64,000 nt of DNA from Nocardia sputorum. Lineage in GTDB: Bacteria > Actinomycetota > Actinomycetes > Mycobacteriales > Mycobacteriaceae. Location of the stretch: positions 62,001 to 126,000 of the forward strand of contig NZ_AP026978.1 in assembly GCF_027924405.1 (NCBI RefSeq), written 5' to 3'. Of the stretch, positions 27,331 to 37,523 are shown piece after piece. The notes under the pieces are model-generated. The model worked only from the letters and a program-made list of their open reading frames with translations, was not told the DNA's origin and ran no database searches. Within the stretch, counting starts at the first letter, position 1; the number at the start of each line of letters is the position of its first letter. The position numbers and the translations under genes are program-made.

Positions 27331-29718
27331 ATGAACCGCAAGACTGTGTTTCGCACCCTGGCCATAGTCTCGGGCATCTTGCTCGTGATCTATGCGTTCA
27401 GCTACTTCGGCAACGACACGCGGGGCTGGAAGAGCGTCGATACCTCGGTTGCCCTCAGCCAGCTCGAGAACAAGAGCAACGTGCAGAACGTCCAGATCGA
27501 TGATCGCGAGCAGCAGCTGCGCATCGAGCTGAAGGACGGCAACGACGCCACCGGCGGGCAGAACAGGATCATCGCGAAGTATCCGGGCGGCAGCGAGACC
27601 TCCGCCCAGATCTTCTCGGCCGTGAAGAACTCCGGCGCCCCCTACAACACCGTCGTCAAGCAGGAGAGCTGGTTCACCCAGATCCTGCTGTTCGTGCTGC
27701 CGATGGTCATCCTGCTCGGCCTGTTCATCTTCGTGATGGCCCGGATGCAGGGCGGCGGCCGCGGCGGCATGATGGGCTTCGGCAAGTCGAAGGCCAAGCA
27801 GCTGTCCAAGGACATGCCGAAGACCACGTTCGCCGACGTGGCCGGAGCCGACGAGGCGGTCGAGGAACTCTACGAGATCAAAGACTTCCTGCAGAACCCG
27901 GTCCGCTACCAGGCCCTCGGCGCCAAGATCCCCAAGGGCGTCCTGCTCTACGGCCCGCCCGGCACCGGTAAGACCCTGCTGGCCCGTGCCGTCGCGGGCG
28001 AGGCCGGTGTGCCGTTCTTCACCATCTCCGGTTCGGACTTCGTGGAGATGTTCGTCGGCGTCGGCGCCTCCCGCGTGCGCGACCTGTTCGAGCAGGCCAA
28101 GCAGAACAGCCCCTGCATCATCTTCGTCGACGAGATCGACGCGGTCGGCCGCCAGCGCGGCGCGGGCCTCGGCGGCGGTCACGACGAGCGCGAGCAGACC
28201 CTCAACCAGCTGCTGGTCGAGATGGACGGCTTCGGCGACCGTACCGGCATCATCCTGATCGCCGCGACCAACCGCCCCGACATCCTGGACCCGGCGCTGC
28301 TGCGTCCCGGCCGGTTCGACCGCCAGATCCCGGTGGGCAACCCGGACCTCGCCGGTCGCCGCGCCATCCTGCGGGTGCACTCGCAGGGCAAGCCGATCTC
28401 CCCGGACGCCGACCTGGACGGCCTGGCCAAGCGCACCGTCGGCATGTCCGGCGCCGACCTGGCCAACGTGATCAACGAGGCCGCGCTGCTCACCGCCCGC
28501 GAGAACGGCGCGGTGATCACCGGTGAATCGCTGGAGGAGTCGGTCGATCGGGTGATCGGCGGTCCGCGCCGCAAGAGCCGGATCATCAGCGAGCACGAGA
28601 AGAAGATCACCGCCTATCACGAGGGCGGTCACACCCTGGCCGCCTGGGCGATGCCGGACATCGAGCCGGTCTACAAGGTCACCATCCTGGCGCGCGGGCG
28701 CACCGGCGGTCACGCCATGACGGTGCCCGAGGACGACAAGGGCCTGATGACCCGCTCGGAGATGATCGCCCGCCTGGTCATGGCCATGGGCGGCCGCGCG
28801 GCCGAGGAACTGGTGTTCCACGAGCCGACCACCGGCGCGTCCTCCGATATCGACCAGGCCACCAAGATCGCGCGCGCGATGGTCACCGAGTACGGCATGA
28901 GCGCCCGGCTCGGCGCGGTCCGCTACGGCCAGGAGCAGGGCGACCCGTTCCTGGGCCGCTCGATGGGCATGGGTTCGGACTACTCGCACGAGGTGGCCGG
29001 CGCGATCGACGAGGAGGTGCGCAACCTCATCGAGGCCGCGCACACCGAGGCGTGGGCGATCCTCAACGAGTACCGCGACGTGCTCGACGACCTCGCCACC
29101 GCGCTGCTGGAGCGGGAGACCCTGCACCGCAAGGATCTCGAGCAGATCCTCGCGTCGGTGCAGAAACGCCCGCGGATCACCGCGTTCAACGACTTCGGCG
29201 AGCGCGTCCCCTCGGACAAGCCGCCGGTGAAGACCCCGGGCGAGCTGGCCGCCGAGCGCGGCGAGTCGTGGCCGCCGGAGCCGGTGGCACAGCCGGTGGC
29301 CGCGTCGGCGCAGCGTGAGCCGCAGGCCGCCAACGGTTACCCGCCGCACGAGAGCGGATACGGCGCTGCGCCGCAGTACGCTCGCCCGCCCGCGCCCGGC
29401 TACCCGCTGCCGCAGGCGCCCGCTCCGGCCTATCCGCGCCAGGGCACGCACGGTTCGCGGCCCGATTACGGCGCTCCGGCCGGCTGGTCGGCTCCCGGCT
29501 GGCCCCCACGGGACGAGCCGCAGCAGGGGCAGTCCGGCTGGGGCGACCCGCAGCAACCGCGGCACGGCTACCAGCAGTGGGGCCCACAGGGTTCGCCCGA
29601 GGGCGGCTACGACCGGGACGGGTACGGCGATCGCGGTGGTTACGACGAGCCGCGCCGGGCCGATCCGCACGGTGAGGGCGACAACGGTGATTGGGATGGA
29701 CCGAACGGTCGTCACTGA
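27331..29718 (+). CDS. ftsH: ATP-dependent zinc metalloprotease FtsH
   Basis: 795 residues. Two transmembrane helices flank a short extracytoplasmic domain (1-130); AAA+ domain with Walker A GPPGTGKT (near 208), Walker [10 protein letters not shown] and the second region of homology; zinc motif HEGGH at about 430-434. It degrades membrane and regulatory proteins. The core is nearly identical to M. tuberculosis FtsH (Rv3610c). The last 170 or so residues are a Pro/Gly/Tyr/Gln-rich tail (repeats of APGYPLPQ and PAPAYP type), longer than usual. An in-frame GTG at 27226 would add 35 Arg-rich residues and is unlikely. Confidence 0.95.
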   Translation: MNRKTVFRTLAIVSGILLVIYAFSYFGNDTRGWKSVDTSVALSQLENKSNVQNVQIDDREQQLRIELKDGNDATGGQNRIIAKYPGGSETSAQIFSAVKNSGAPYNTVVKQESWFTQILLFVLPMVILLGLFIFVMARMQGGGRGGMMGFGKSKAKQLSKDMPKTTFADVAGADEAVEELYEIKDFLQNPVRYQALGAKIPKGVLLYGPPGTGKTLLARAVAGEAGVPFFTISGSDFVEMFVGVGASRVRDLFEQAKQNSPCIIFVDEIDAVGRQRGAGLGGGHDEREQTLNQLLVEMDGFGDRTGIILIAATNRPDILDPALLRPGRFDRQIPVGNPDLAGRRAILRVHSQGKPISPDADLDGLAKRTVGMSGADLANVINEAALLTARENGAVITGESLEESVDRVIGGPRRKSRIISEHEKKITAYHEGGHTLAAWAMPDIEPVYKVTILARGRTGGHAMTVPEDDKGLMTRSEMIARLVMAMGGRAAEELVFHEPTTGASSDIDQATKIARAMVTEYGMSARLGAVRYGQEQGDPFLGRSMGMGSDYSHEVAGAIDEEVRNLIEAAHTEAWAILNEYRDVLDDLATALLERETLHRKDLEQILASVQKRPRITAFNDFGERVPSDKPPVKTPGELAAERGESWPPEPVAQPVAASAQREPQAANGYPPHESGYGAAPQYARPPAPGYPLPQAPAPAYPRQGTHGSRPDYGAPAGWSAPGWPPRDEPQQGQSGWGDPQQPRHGYQQWGPQGSPEGGYDRDGYGDRGGYDEPRRADPHGEGDNGDWDGPNGRH

Positions 29719-29794
29719 TAGGTGACGATTAGGCTCGACCATCGGGGGGTGCCGAGAGATTGCCGGCGCCCCGGGAGTTTGGAGGTGTCCTCGA

Positions 29795-30478
29795 TTGTCG
29801 CCGAACGAGCATGGCGGTGGTCACACCCTCGCCGAAGCGGACAGCGTTGACTACGACGGTGTCGATCTCGGGGTGACCGGCCCCGGCCTCGTCGCCCTGG
29901 AAACCGGCAGGTCGTTCGACCAGGCGCGGGCCGAGGCAGCGGTGCGCGAGTTGTTGATCGCCGTCGGCGAGGACCCGGATCGGCCCGGGCTGCTCGAGAC
30001 GCCCGCCCGGGTCGCGCGCGCCTACCGGGAGACCTTCGCCGGGTTGTACGTGGAGCCGGACTCGGTGCTCAACACCACGTTCGACGAGGGCCATCAGGAA
30101 CTCGTGCTGGTCCGGGACATCCCGATGTACTCCACCTGCGAGCACCACCTGGTGTCCTTCCACGGCGTCGCCCATGTGGGCTACATCCCGGGGCCGCACG
30201 GCCGGGTCACCGGACTGTCCAAACTCGCCCGGCTGGTCGACCTGTACGCCAAGCGCCCGCAAGTGCAGGAGCGGCTGACCAGCCAGATCGCCGACGCGGT
30301 GATGCGCAAGCTGGACCCGCGCGGCGCGATCGTGGTGGTCGAGGCCGAGCACCTCTGCATGGCGATGCGGGGTATCCGCAAACCGGGCGCCAGTACGACC
30401 ACCTCCGCTGTGCGCGGGCTGCTGCAGTCCAACGCCGCCTCGCGCGCCGAGGCGCTCGATCTGATCCTGCGGAAGTGA
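29795..30478 (+). CDS. folE: GTP cyclohydrolase I
   Basis: 227 residues; converts GTP to dihydroneopterin triphosphate, the first step of folate synthesis. [14 protein letters not shown] holds the zinc Cys and His, and [20 protein letters not shown] is the family signature. Starts with TTG at 29795, supported by GGAGGT at 29781-29786 eight bases upstream. First gene of folE-folP-folB-folK with overlapping stops and starts. Confidence 0.95.
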   Translation: MSPNEHGGGHTLAEADSVDYDGVDLGVTGPGLVALETGRSFDQARAEAAVRELLIAVGEDPDRPGLLETPARVARAYRETFAGLYVEPDSVLNTTFDEGHQELVLVRDIPMYSTCEHHLVSFHGVAHVGYIPGPHGRVTGLSKLARLVDLYAKRPQVQERLTSQIADAVMRKLDPRGAIVVVEAEHLCMAMRGIRKPGASTTTSAVRGLLQSNAASRAEALDLILRK

Positions 30479-31509
30479 GCGGGCCCGCGGTGTCCGAACC
30501 GAGTAGCCGAGGGCGCGCACCGACCGGAGCGACCACGGAGGGCACCGCCGCCGGAGCGACCGCGCCCACGGACAGGGCATCGACGACGGGCGAAGCAGGG
30601 GCCAGCCGGTTCGGCGACGTCCACGCCCGCGAGGGACGCTCCTGCGTGGTGATGGGCGTCGTGAACGTCACCAGCGATTCGTTCTCCGACGGCGGGCGAT
30701 ACCTCGATCCCGAGCTGGCCATCGCGCACGGGGTGCGGCTGCACGCCGCGGGCGCGGACATCATCGACGTCGGCGGCGAGTCGACCAGGCCGGGCGCGGT
30801 TCGCATCGACGCGGCGACCGAGGCCGCCCGAGTGGCGCCGGTCATCCGCGGACTGGTCGCGGAGGGCGTGCCGACCAGCGTGGACACCATGCGCGCCGCC
30901 GTGGCCGCCGCGGCGATCGAAGCCGGTGTCTCGGTGGTGAACGACGTCTCCGGCGGCCGCGCCGATCCCGGCATGGTGCGGGTGGTCGCGTCCGCGCGGG
31001 TCCCGTGGATTCTCATGCACTGGCGGGCGGGCGCGGACTACCGGCATACCGGACCGGCGGACCACTACGACGACGTGGTCGCGGAGGTGCTGTCGGAGCT
31101 GACCGTGCAGGTGGACCTGGCCGTCGCCGCAGGCGTCGATCCGTCCCGATTGCTCCTCGATCCCGGTCTGGGCTTCGCGAAGAACGCCGAGCACAACTGG
31201 GCCTTGCTCGGCGCGCTGCCCGAATTGGTCGCGCACGGGCTGCCGATTCTGATCGGCGCTTCGCGCAAGCGTTTCCTCGGTGCGTTGCTCGCCGACGAGG
31301 CGGGGCCGCGTCCACCGGACGGCCGGGAGACGGCCACCGCGACCATCTCGGCGCTGGCCGCGCTGCACGGCGCGTGGGGCGTGCGCGTGCACGACGTGCG
31401 TGCTTCGCTGGACGCGATCGCGGTCACCGACGCGTGGCAGAATGCCGCACGGCTGCGCGCCGCACAGCACGACACCGCCCGATCCAGTGCGCAAGGAGCT
31501 CAACGATGA
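30475..31509 (+). CDS. folP: Dihydropteroate synthase
   Basis: 344 residues; joins p-aminobenzoate to dihydropterin pyrophosphate, the target of sulfonamides. [47 protein letters not shown] and GASRKRFLG are all present. About 45 extra N-terminal Ala/Thr/Gly-rich residues precede the barrel. GTG at 30475 overlaps the folE stop (GTGA), so translation is coupled. Confidence 0.95.
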   Translation: MSGPAVSEPSSRGRAPTGATTEGTAAGATAPTDRASTTGEAGASRFGDVHAREGRSCVVMGVVNVTSDSFSDGGRYLDPELAIAHGVRLHAAGADIIDVGGESTRPGAVRIDAATEAARVAPVIRGLVAEGVPTSVDTMRAAVAAAAIEAGVSVVNDVSGGRADPGMVRVVASARVPWILMHWRAGADYRHTGPADHYDDVVAEVLSELTVQVDLAVAAGVDPSRLLLDPGLGFAKNAEHNWALLGALPELVAHGLPILIGASRKRFLGALLADEAGPRPPDGRETATATISALAALHGAWGVRVHDVRASLDAIAVTDAWQNAARLRAAQHDTARSSAQGAQR

Positions 31510-31943
31510 GCCGGTCCCCGGTCCACGCCGAAGACGATGCACCGCCGCGTGATTCGGCGATCCGGCGCGGCGCCGACCGCATCGAGTTGCGCGGCCTGCG
31601 CGCCTACGGGCACCACGGTGTGTTCGAGCACGAACGGCGCGATGGCCAAGAGTTCGTCGTCGACCTGACGGTCTGGGTGGATTTCGCCCTGGCCGCCGCG
31701 TCCGATGATCTCGCGGCGACCGTGGATTACGGCGCGCTGGCCGAGCGTGCGGTCCGCATCGTCCAAGGCGAGCCGCGCGACCTCATCGAAACCGTGGTGT
31801 CGGAGATCGCCGACGACGTGATGACCGATCCGCGGATCAGGTCGGTCGAGGTGGTGCTGCACAAGCCGTCCGCGCCGATTCCGCACTCGTTCGCCGACGT
31901 GCGGGTGATCACCTCGCGCCACCGGGAGGAGCCCGCCGGATGA
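31506..31943 (+). CDS. folB: Dihydroneopterin aldolase
   Basis: 145 residues. [20 protein letters not shown] has the substrate Tyr and the catalytic Glu; [11 protein letters not shown] and [16 protein letters not shown] with the catalytic Lys complete the fold. Cleaves dihydroneopterin to hydroxymethyldihydropterin and glycolaldehyde. A 30-residue extension precedes the core. ATG 31506 overlaps the folP stop (ATGA). Confidence 0.94.
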   Translation: MSRSPVHAEDDAPPRDSAIRRGADRIELRGLRAYGHHGVFEHERRDGQEFVVDLTVWVDFALAAASDDLAATVDYGALAERAVRIVQGEPRDLIETVVSEIADDVMTDPRIRSVEVVLHKPSAPIPHSFADVRVITSRHREEPAG

Positions 31944-32005
31944 GCGAGCTGGATTGCGGCGCGGCCTTTCCCGCCGTGCCGGGCGCCGCGGAGGCGCGCC
32001 GATGA
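31940..32005 (+). CDS. Possible 21-codon coupling ORF between folB and folK
   Basis: ATG at 31940 overlaps the folB stop (ATGA) and its own TGA at 32003-32005 overlaps the folK ATG (ATGA again). GGGAGGAG stands 9-10 bases upstream of it. It encodes a short peptide starting [10 protein letters not shown]. It may only carry ribosomes from folB to folK, or be chance; folK also has its own GGAGG site. Confidence 0.35.
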   Translation: MSELDCGAAFPAVPGAAEARR

Positions 32006-32538
32006 CCCGTGCCGTGCTATCCATCGGTTCCAATCTGGGTGACCGGCTCGCGCATCTGCGCAGTGTCCTGGACGGGTTCGGTCACCGTGTGCTGGCCGTC
32101 TCCGCCGTGTACTCCACCGCGCCTTGGGGTGGCGTCCAGCAAGGCGACTACCTGAACGCCGTTGTGCTGGTGGAGGATCCGGCCTTCGGCTGCGCCGAGT
32201 GGCTGCGTCGCGGCCAGGAGCTGGAGCAGGCCGCGGGGCGAGTTCGCGAAGTGCGCTGGGGCGCACGCACGCTCGACGTCGACGTGATCTGGTGCGCCGA
32301 GCTGCGCGACGGGGAACCGGTCGCGTGCCGCAGCGCGGATCCGGATCTGCTGCTGCCGCACCCGCAGGCGCATCGGCGCGCCTTCGTCCTGGTGCCGTGG
32401 CTGGACGTCGCGCCGGACGCGGTGCTGGAGGTCGACGGCGCACCACACGCCGTGACGGATCTGCTGGCGCGCCTGGATCCGGCCGAGCGCGCGGGAGTGC
32501 GCCGCACCGAGTACTCGCTGACGGGCGCGCCGTCATGA
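32002..32538 (+). CDS. folK: 2-amino-4-hydroxy-6-hydroxymethyldihydropteridine pyrophosphokinase
   Basis: 178 residues. LSIGSNLGDRLAHL, YSTAPWGGVQQGDYLNAVV and RWGARTLDVDVI, plus LPHPQAHRRAFVLVPW, are HPPK signatures; Asp residues in the DVDVI motif bind magnesium. It pyrophosphorylates the pterin for FolP. ATG 32002 has GGAGG eight bases before it, preferred over an upstream start at 31954. Confidence 0.94.
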   Translation: MTRAVLSIGSNLGDRLAHLRSVLDGFGHRVLAVSAVYSTAPWGGVQQGDYLNAVVLVEDPAFGCAEWLRRGQELEQAAGRVREVRWGARTLDVDVIWCAELRDGEPVACRSADPDLLLPHPQAHRRAFVLVPWLDVAPDAVLEVDGAPHAVTDLLARLDPAERAGVRRTEYSLTGAPS

Positions 32539-33011
32539 AACTGAAGCCGACGCGCATCCTCGATCTCGTGGCGAACCTGCTGATCGCCGCGATCGTCGCG
32601 TGGATCGCCACCCGGGTGGCCTACGACAGCTTCCCGCCGATCTCGATCTTCGCGGGCGCCTCGCTGTACCCGGTGGCCGCCATCGAGGCAGTGCTCGCGT
32701 TCGTCATCCGGGCGCGGGTCAACGACCACGAGATCGGCGACGGCCGCCACCAGTTGCATCCGATCACCGCGGCCCGCGCCGTCGCGCTGGCGAAGGCGTC
32801 GGCGCAGGTCGGTTCGATCGCCGCGGGCATCTGGCTCGGCTTCCTGTGCTGGGTCTTCCCCCAGCGCGGCACGCTGCGCGCCGCCGCCGCCGACAGCCCC
32901 GGCGCGATCGTCGGGATGCTGGCGGGTGTCGCTTTGGTTGCTGCGGCCCTGTGGCTGGAGTACTGCTGCCGGGCGCCGGAGGATCCGACCGATGATGCGG
33001 CAACTACTTAG
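32535..33011 (+). CDS. DUF3180 membrane protein (Rv3605c-like)
   Basis: 158 residues with about four transmembrane helices: LLIAAIVAWIATRVAYD, the segment around YPVAAIEAVLAFVI, GSIAAGIWLGFLCWVF and GMLAGVALVAAALWLEYC. Matches DUF3180, always found after folK in Mycobacteriales. Function unknown. ATG 32535 overlaps the folK stop (ATGA). Confidence 0.85.
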   Translation: MKLKPTRILDLVANLLIAAIVAWIATRVAYDSFPPISIFAGASLYPVAAIEAVLAFVIRARVNDHEIGDGRHQLHPITAARAVALAKASAQVGSIAAGIWLGFLCWVFPQRGTLRAAAADSPGAIVGMLAGVALVAAALWLEYCCRAPEDPTDDAATT

Positions 33012-33080
33012 CTAGTGGGACGAACGGAATCACAAAACGGAATCTGGGCGCGGCTCGAGCTATTGGCTACCCTGGCTGGC

Positions 33081-34028
33081 ATGGTTTCACCCTCCCGTAG
33101 CAGCACTTCCCGTACCCGGCGGGACGATGCGGGAAAATTGTTCGTGGGCGTCCTCATCGTGCTCGGTCTGGTTGCCAGCGTTTTCCTGGTCTTCAGTAAC
33201 AGCGTGGAGTTCGTACGGGTAGGTCTGGTCGCGGCGCTGTGGGCCGCGGCAATCGGCGCTCTGGCTGCGACGAAGTACCGCAAAGAGGCGACGATCGACA
33301 AGGCGAAGGTGCGCGATCTGCAGACCGTCTACGAGTTGCAGCTGGAGCGGGAGGTCACCGCGCGCCGCGAGTACGAGCTCGGCGTGGAGGCGCGGGTCCG
33401 CGAGGAAGTGGGAGCCGACGCGGCCGAACTCGCGGCCTTGCGCGCGGAACTCACCGTGCTGCGGCAGAGCCTGCAGCGGTTGTTCGACGGCGATCTGCCG
33501 ATGGACCGACCGGCCCTGCGCGCCGACGCGACCCGGATCCAGGAGCTGACCAGCTCGGGCGCCGAATCCGGGAACAATAGCTCCGCGAATGCCGGAATGT
33601 GGTCGACGTTCGCCGACCAGCAACCGCGTAGCAGTATGACGCCGATTTTCGAGCCCGATCATCCTGAGCCGCCGATCTTCGCCAGCCCCTTCGACGACCC
33701 GGTGACCGCCGAGACCGCGGTCGTTTCCCTCGACGACGAGGCCGACCGGGCCGACGCGGAGCAGGCGCACCACGCCGAGCCGCGCGGCTGGGCCGACGCC
33801 TTCACCGAGACGGCGGACGAGCCACTGGACGAGCCGCCGACCCAGCCGGCCGTGCGGCCGCAGCCGAAGCCCGAACCGCCCCCACGGCCGGCCTCCGCCC
33901 CCGCCATGGGCACGCCCAGCGCGCGCAGGCGGCGCCGGGCCGAGAGCGACGACGAGACGCCGTCGCGCCGGCTCTCGGTAGCGGAGATCATGGCCAACTT
34001 GCAGTCCGAGGAGCGCGAACGCCGCTGA
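33081..34028 (+). CDS. DUF6779-type membrane-anchored coiled-coil protein (Rv3604c-like)
   Basis: 315 residues. Two adjacent hydrophobic helices (LFVGVLIVLGLVASVFLVF and VGLVAALWAAAIGALAA) form a hairpin, then a charged coiled coil (KVRDLQTVYELQLEREVTAR), then a long acidic Pro-rich region, ending in a short helix SVAEIMANLQSEERERR that is conserved in this position in relatives. No enzyme motif. Start may instead be GTG 33015; neither has a good ribosome site. Confidence 0.75.
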   Translation: MVSPSRSSTSRTRRDDAGKLFVGVLIVLGLVASVFLVFSNSVEFVRVGLVAALWAAAIGALAATKYRKEATIDKAKVRDLQTVYELQLEREVTARREYELGVEARVREEVGADAAELAALRAELTVLRQSLQRLFDGDLPMDRPALRADATRIQELTSSGAESGNNSSANAGMWSTFADQQPRSSMTPIFEPDHPEPPIFASPFDDPVTAETAVVSLDDEADRADAEQAHHAEPRGWADAFTETADEPLDEPPTQPAVRPQPKPEPPPRPASAPAMGTPSARRRRRAESDDETPSRRLSVAEIMANLQSEERERR

Positions 34029-34169
34029 TCCGGGGCCGGGCCCCGGCCCCGCACTGCGGCCTAGATCACGCGCGCACCCCGTGGCGGCGGTGAACCGCCT
34101 GCCGATATCCTCTTGGCGTACCGTCCGGTACCCGCATGGCGGGACTGGAACGACATCGAGAGGACAACG

Positions 34170-35114
34170 TTGACCTCGAGAAGCGTGAATTCCGACAACG
34201 CTGCTTCGGGCTACGACCCCGCGCCCGCACGCCTCACGGTGGGAATCGTCTCGGCGGGACGCGTGGGATCGGCATTGGGCGCCGCACTCGAGCGGGCCGG
34301 ACATGTGGTGTTCGGCGTCTGCGCGATCTCCGACGCCTCGGTGCGCCGTGCCCGCACGCGGCTGCCCGATTCGGAGATCCTGCCGATCGAACAGGTGGCC
34401 GCCCGCAGCGAGCTGCTGCTGCTCGCCGTGCCCGACACCGAGCTCCCCGGTCTGGTTCGCGGCCTGGCCGGTGCGGGCGTGGTCCGGCCCGGCACCATCG
34501 TGGCGCACACCTCCGGCGCGAACGGCGTCGGCGTACTCGCCCCCCTGGCCGAGGCGGGCGCGCTTCCGCTGGCCATCCATCCGGCGATGACCTTCACCGG
34601 GCATGACGAGGACGTGACCCGGCTGGGCAACGCGTGCTTCGGCATCACCGCCGCCGACGAGGTGGGTTACGCCATCGCGCAGTCGCTGGTGATCGAGATG
34701 GGCGGTGAACCGGTCCGCGTGCCGGAGCAGAACCGGCCGCTCTATCACGCCGCGCTCGCGCACGGGAGCAATCACCTGGTCACGGTGATCGTCGACGCGG
34801 TGGCCGCGTTGCGCGCCGCGCTGTCCGGGCCCGGCCTGCTCGGTCAGCAGCTGGTCGACGACCAGCCCAACGGCTTGGCCGAGCGTCTGCTGGCCCCGCT
34901 GGCCTCGGCGGCGCTGGACAACGCGCTGCGTCGCGGCCAGTCGGCGCTGACCGGTCCGGTCGCCCGCGGGGACGCGGACGCGGTGGCCGCCCATCTGGAC
35001 GCGTTGGCGTCGGTCGATGCCAGGTTGGCCGAGGCGTATCGCGCGTTGTCGCTGCGCACGGCTCAGCGGGCCGGTAGCGCCCCCGCCGTTATCGAGCTGC
35101 TGGAAGGACGCTGA
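34170..35114 (+). CDS. Rossmann-like/DUF2520 domain oxidoreductase (Rv3603c-like)
   Basis: 314 residues. N-terminal NAD(P) fold [20 protein letters not shown], middle HTSGANGV and [10 protein letters not shown], and a helical C-terminal DUF2520 domain ([19 protein letters not shown]). It always sits before panC and resembles ketopantoate-type reductases, but the reaction is unproved. TTG 34170 follows GAGAGGAC at good spacing; a GTG at 34185 is also possible. Its stop overlaps the panC start (TGATG). Confidence 0.8.
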   Translation: MTSRSVNSDNAASGYDPAPARLTVGIVSAGRVGSALGAALERAGHVVFGVCAISDASVRRARTRLPDSEILPIEQVAARSELLLLAVPDTELPGLVRGLAGAGVVRPGTIVAHTSGANGVGVLAPLAEAGALPLAIHPAMTFTGHDEDVTRLGNACFGITAADEVGYAIAQSLVIEMGGEPVRVPEQNRPLYHAALAHGSNHLVTVIVDAVAALRAALSGPGLLGQQLVDDQPNGLAERLLAPLASAALDNALRRGQSALTGPVARGDADAVAAHLDALASVDARLAEAYRALSLRTAQRAGSAPAVIELLEGR

Positions 35115-36094
35115 TGTTGGACCCGAAATTGCGCGGCGCCTACCGCCCCGGCACGCTGACCGTGCACCACGATCCCGCGGTGGTGAGCGCGGTGTCCGCC
35201 GCCCTGCGCGGCGTCGGCCGCACCGTCGCCCTGGTGCCGACCATGGGCGCGCTGCACGAGGGGCACTTGGAGATCGTGCGGCTGGCCAAGCGGACCAACC
35301 AGGTCGTCATCGTGTCGATCTTCGTCAACCCTCTCCAGTTCGGCGCGAACGAGGACCTGGACAAGTACCCGCGCACGCTGGACGCCGACGTCGAACTGTT
35401 GCGTGCGGAGGGCGTCGAGCTGGTGTTCGCGCCGAGCGTGGCCGACATGTATCCGGATGGTCCGCGCACCACCGTGCACCCCGGTCCATTGGGCGCGGAA
35501 CTGGAGGGGGCCAGCCGCCCGACCCATTTCGCGGGCATGCTCACCGTGGTCGCCAAACTGCTGCAGATCGCGCGACCCACCGAAGCGTTCTTCGGTGAGA
35601 AGGACTATCAGCAGCTCACCTTGATCCGGCAGATGGTCCGCGACCTGAACTTCGACGTCCGGATCGCCCCGGTGGCCACCGTCCGTGAGCCCGACGGCCT
35701 CGCGCTGTCCTCGCGCAACCGCTATCTGGACCCGGTGCAGCGCGAAGCGGCGCTCGCACTGTCGGCCGCGCTGTCGGCGGGCAAGCACGCGGGCGGCCTC
35801 GGCGGCGACGCGGTGCTCGCGGCCGCCCGCCGAGTGCTCGATGCCGCGACCGGCGTGGACCTCGACTACTTGGAGCTGCGCTCGTCCACGTTGGGGCCCG
35901 CCCCGGCGACGGGCAACGCCAGACTGCTGATCGCGGCCCGGGTCGGCGCGACCCGGCTCATCGACAACATCGCCGTCACCCTGGGCGCTCCGATCGACGG
36001 CCATCCCAACGTCTCCGGTTCGCGGTCCGCCGTGGACTTCTCCCAGCCTGTCCCGGCGGTGTCGGACCCCGCCTCGTTTCCCTCCGCGAACTAG
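35114..36094 (+). CDS. panC: Pantothenate synthetase
   Basis: 326 residues; ATP-dependent joining of pantoate and beta-alanine. [16 protein letters not shown] holds the HxGH motif, [17 protein letters not shown] and FGEKDYQQL the KDYQ motif, and [11 protein letters not shown] closes the site. It works with PanD, just downstream. ATG shares its A with the previous stop codon (TGATG). Confidence 0.96.
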   Translation: MLDPKLRGAYRPGTLTVHHDPAVVSAVSAALRGVGRTVALVPTMGALHEGHLEIVRLAKRTNQVVIVSIFVNPLQFGANEDLDKYPRTLDADVELLRAEGVELVFAPSVADMYPDGPRTTVHPGPLGAELEGASRPTHFAGMLTVVAKLLQIARPTEAFFGEKDYQQLTLIRQMVRDLNFDVRIAPVATVREPDGLALSSRNRYLDPVQREAALALSAALSAGKHAGGLGGDAVLAAARRVLDAATGVDLDYLELRSSTLGPAPATGNARLLIAARVGATRLIDNIAVTLGAPIDGHPNVSGSRSAVDFSQPVPAVSDPASFPSAN

Positions 36095-36107
36095 AAAGGT
36101 CGACGCA

Positions 36108-36527
36108 ATGCTGCGCACCATGATGAAGTCGAAGATCCACCGTGCCACCGTGACGCACGCCGATTTGCACTATGTCGGCTCGGTCACCGTGGACCAGGAC
36201 CTGCTCGACGCCGCCGACCTGCTGGAAGGCGAGCAGGTCTGCATCGTGGACATCGACAACGGCGCCCGCCTGGAGACCTACGTCATCGCCGGTGAGCGTG
36301 GTTCCGGGGTGATCGGGATCAACGGCGCCGCCGCGCACCTGGTGCACCCGGGCGATCTCGTCATCCTGATCGCCTACGGTCAGCTGAACGAGCAGGAACT
36401 CGCCGAGTACGCCCCGAAGGTGGTGTTCGTCGACGAGCGCAACCGCCCGGTCGAGCTCGGTTCCGATCCGGCCCACGCGCCGGAGGGCTCGGGCCTGACC
36501 TCGCCGCGTTCGCTGTCGTTCGTCTGA
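36108..36527 (+). CDS. panD: Aspartate 1-decarboxylase proenzyme
   Basis: 139 residues. [19 protein letters not shown] includes the self-cleavage site G24-S25, which yields the pyruvoyl group; it makes beta-alanine for PanC. The C-terminal extension beyond the core resembles that of mycobacterial PanD. AGAAAGG precedes the ATG. Confidence 0.96.
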   Translation: MLRTMMKSKIHRATVTHADLHYVGSVTVDQDLLDAADLLEGEQVCIVDIDNGARLETYVIAGERGSGVIGINGAAAHLVHPGDLVILIAYGQLNEQELAEYAPKVVFVDERNRPVELGSDPAHAPEGSGLTSPRSLSFV

Positions 36528-36544
36528 GGAGCGGCGACCCGGAC

Positions 36545-37342
36545 ATGCTGCTGACCATCGATGTCCGCAACACGAGTATCGAACTCGGTCTGTTCTCCGG
36601 TTCCGGAGCGCATTCGAAACTGGTTCGGCACTGGCGGATGCACACCAATCCGCTGCTGACCGCCGACGAATTCGCCATGCAGGTGCGCGGGCTGGTCGGC
36701 GCGCAACTGGACGAGGTGATCGGCGTCTCGGCGCTTTCGACGGTGCCGCCCGTGCTGCGCGAACTGCGCGGGATGCTCAGCCAGTATTGGGGACACGTTC
36801 CGCACGTGCTGGTGGAACCCGGTGTGCGCACGGGGATTCCGCTGCTGGTGGACAATCCCAAAGAAGTGGGCGCCGACCGCATCGTCAATTGCCTGGCCGC
36901 ATACCAGCGGTATTCCGCGCCCGCGATCGTCGTCGATTTCGGCACGGCGATCTGTGTGGATCTGGTGTCGAAGAAGGGCGAGTTCCTCGGCGGAATCATC
37001 GCGCCCGGGGTGGAGATCTCCACCGAAGCCCTGGTGGAGCGCAGTGCGCTGCGGCGGGCGGAGCTGACCAGGCCGCGGTCGGTGCTGGGCAAGAACAGCA
37101 TGGAATGCATGCAATCGGGCGCGGTGTTCGGTTTCGCCGGACTGGTGGACGGCCTGATCGATCGGATTCGCGACGAGTTCGACGCCTTCGCCGGCGACGA
37201 CGTCGCGGTGGTGGCGACCGGCGCGACCGCGCCATTGATCGTCCCGGAATCGGAAACGATCGACGATCACGACCCACACCTCACGCTGACCGGGCTGCGA
37301 CTCGTATACGAACGCAACCAGCGGCGCAAGGGAAGTGTCTGA
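36545..37342 (+). CDS. coaX: Type III pantothenate kinase
   Basis: 265 residues of the ASKHA-fold CoaX family: [16 protein letters not shown] (phosphate loop), [31 protein letters not shown] and [11 protein letters not shown]. Phosphorylates pantothenate, completing the pantothenate-to-CoA branch of this operon. The loop has DVRNT where most members have DxGNT, as also seen in mycobacteria. Confidence 0.93.
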   Translation: MLLTIDVRNTSIELGLFSGSGAHSKLVRHWRMHTNPLLTADEFAMQVRGLVGAQLDEVIGVSALSTVPPVLRELRGMLSQYWGHVPHVLVEPGVRTGIPLLVDNPKEVGADRIVNCLAAYQRYSAPAIVVDFGTAICVDLVSKKGEFLGGIIAPGVEISTEALVERSALRRAELTRPRSVLGKNSMECMQSGAVFGFAGLVDGLIDRIRDEFDAFAGDDVAVVATGATAPLIVPESETIDDHDPHLTLTGLRLVYERNQRRKGSV

Positions 37343-37377
37343 TATACGCGGTGTTGGATTTGTCGCAGGACCGGGAG

Positions 37378-37408
37378 TTGTCGGCACCGCGTCGTCTGCT
37401 GTTAAACT
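37378..37408 (+). promoter_or_regulatory. Candidate promoter of the cysteine leader/CDO operon
   Basis: TTGTCG at 37378-37383 and TAAACT at 37403-37408 are 19 bp apart. The -10 ends seven bases before the GTG of the leader peptide, the spacing expected for a leaderless transcript starting at that GTG. Confidence 0.6.
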
Positions 37409-37415
37409 CCCTCTC

Positions 37416-37457
37416 GTGACGTTCTACGCGAGCACCCAGGAGTGTTGTCGAGGCTGA
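37416..37457 (+). CDS. Leaderless cysteine leader peptide (13 codons)
   Basis: GTG at 37416 opens a 13-codon frame, MTFYASTQECCRG, with tandem Cys codons TGT-TGT at 37443-37448 and TGA at 37455-37457. It has no ribosome site and begins exactly where transcription should start. Short Cys-rich leader ORFs before sulfur genes are known as cysteine-responsive attenuators in mycobacteria. Here it precedes cysteine dioxygenase. The Cys codons sit directly before a set of alternative hairpins. Confidence 0.65.
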   Translation: MTFYASTQECCRG

Positions 37458-37495
37458 CGTGCCTCGACCGATCGAGGCTGAGTTCCCGTCCTCGA
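37447..37495 (+). promoter_or_regulatory. Mutually exclusive attenuator hairpins
   Basis: Four segments: A GTCGAGG (37447-37453), B CCTCGAC (37462-37468), C TCGAGG (37472-37477) and D CCTCGA (37490-37495). A:B, B:C (four-base loop) and C:D can each form, but not together. A begins within the second Cys codon, so a ribosome stalled there or finishing the leader would change which pair forms. The readout for the cysteine dioxygenase gene at 37524 is not determined. Confidence 0.6.
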
Positions 37496-37523
37496 CCGAT
37501 ACCTTCCTCCTGGAGATTCGCTC

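Noticed and set aside
26962..29742. Open frame of 926 codons antisense to ftsH
   Set aside because: It mirrors the codon bias of ftsH in GC-rich DNA, shows no protein family features and covers a highly conserved gene.
30475..30610. N-terminal extension of FolP as a separate domain
   Set aside because: It is low-complexity Ala/Thr/Gly sequence without a recognisable fold; the GTGA overlap supports this start but a later start is also possible.
37345..37400. Similarity of GTTGGATTTG near 37352 to the end of the 375-bp element
   Set aside because: Only about ten bases match before divergence and no second inverted end is found nearby; likely chance.
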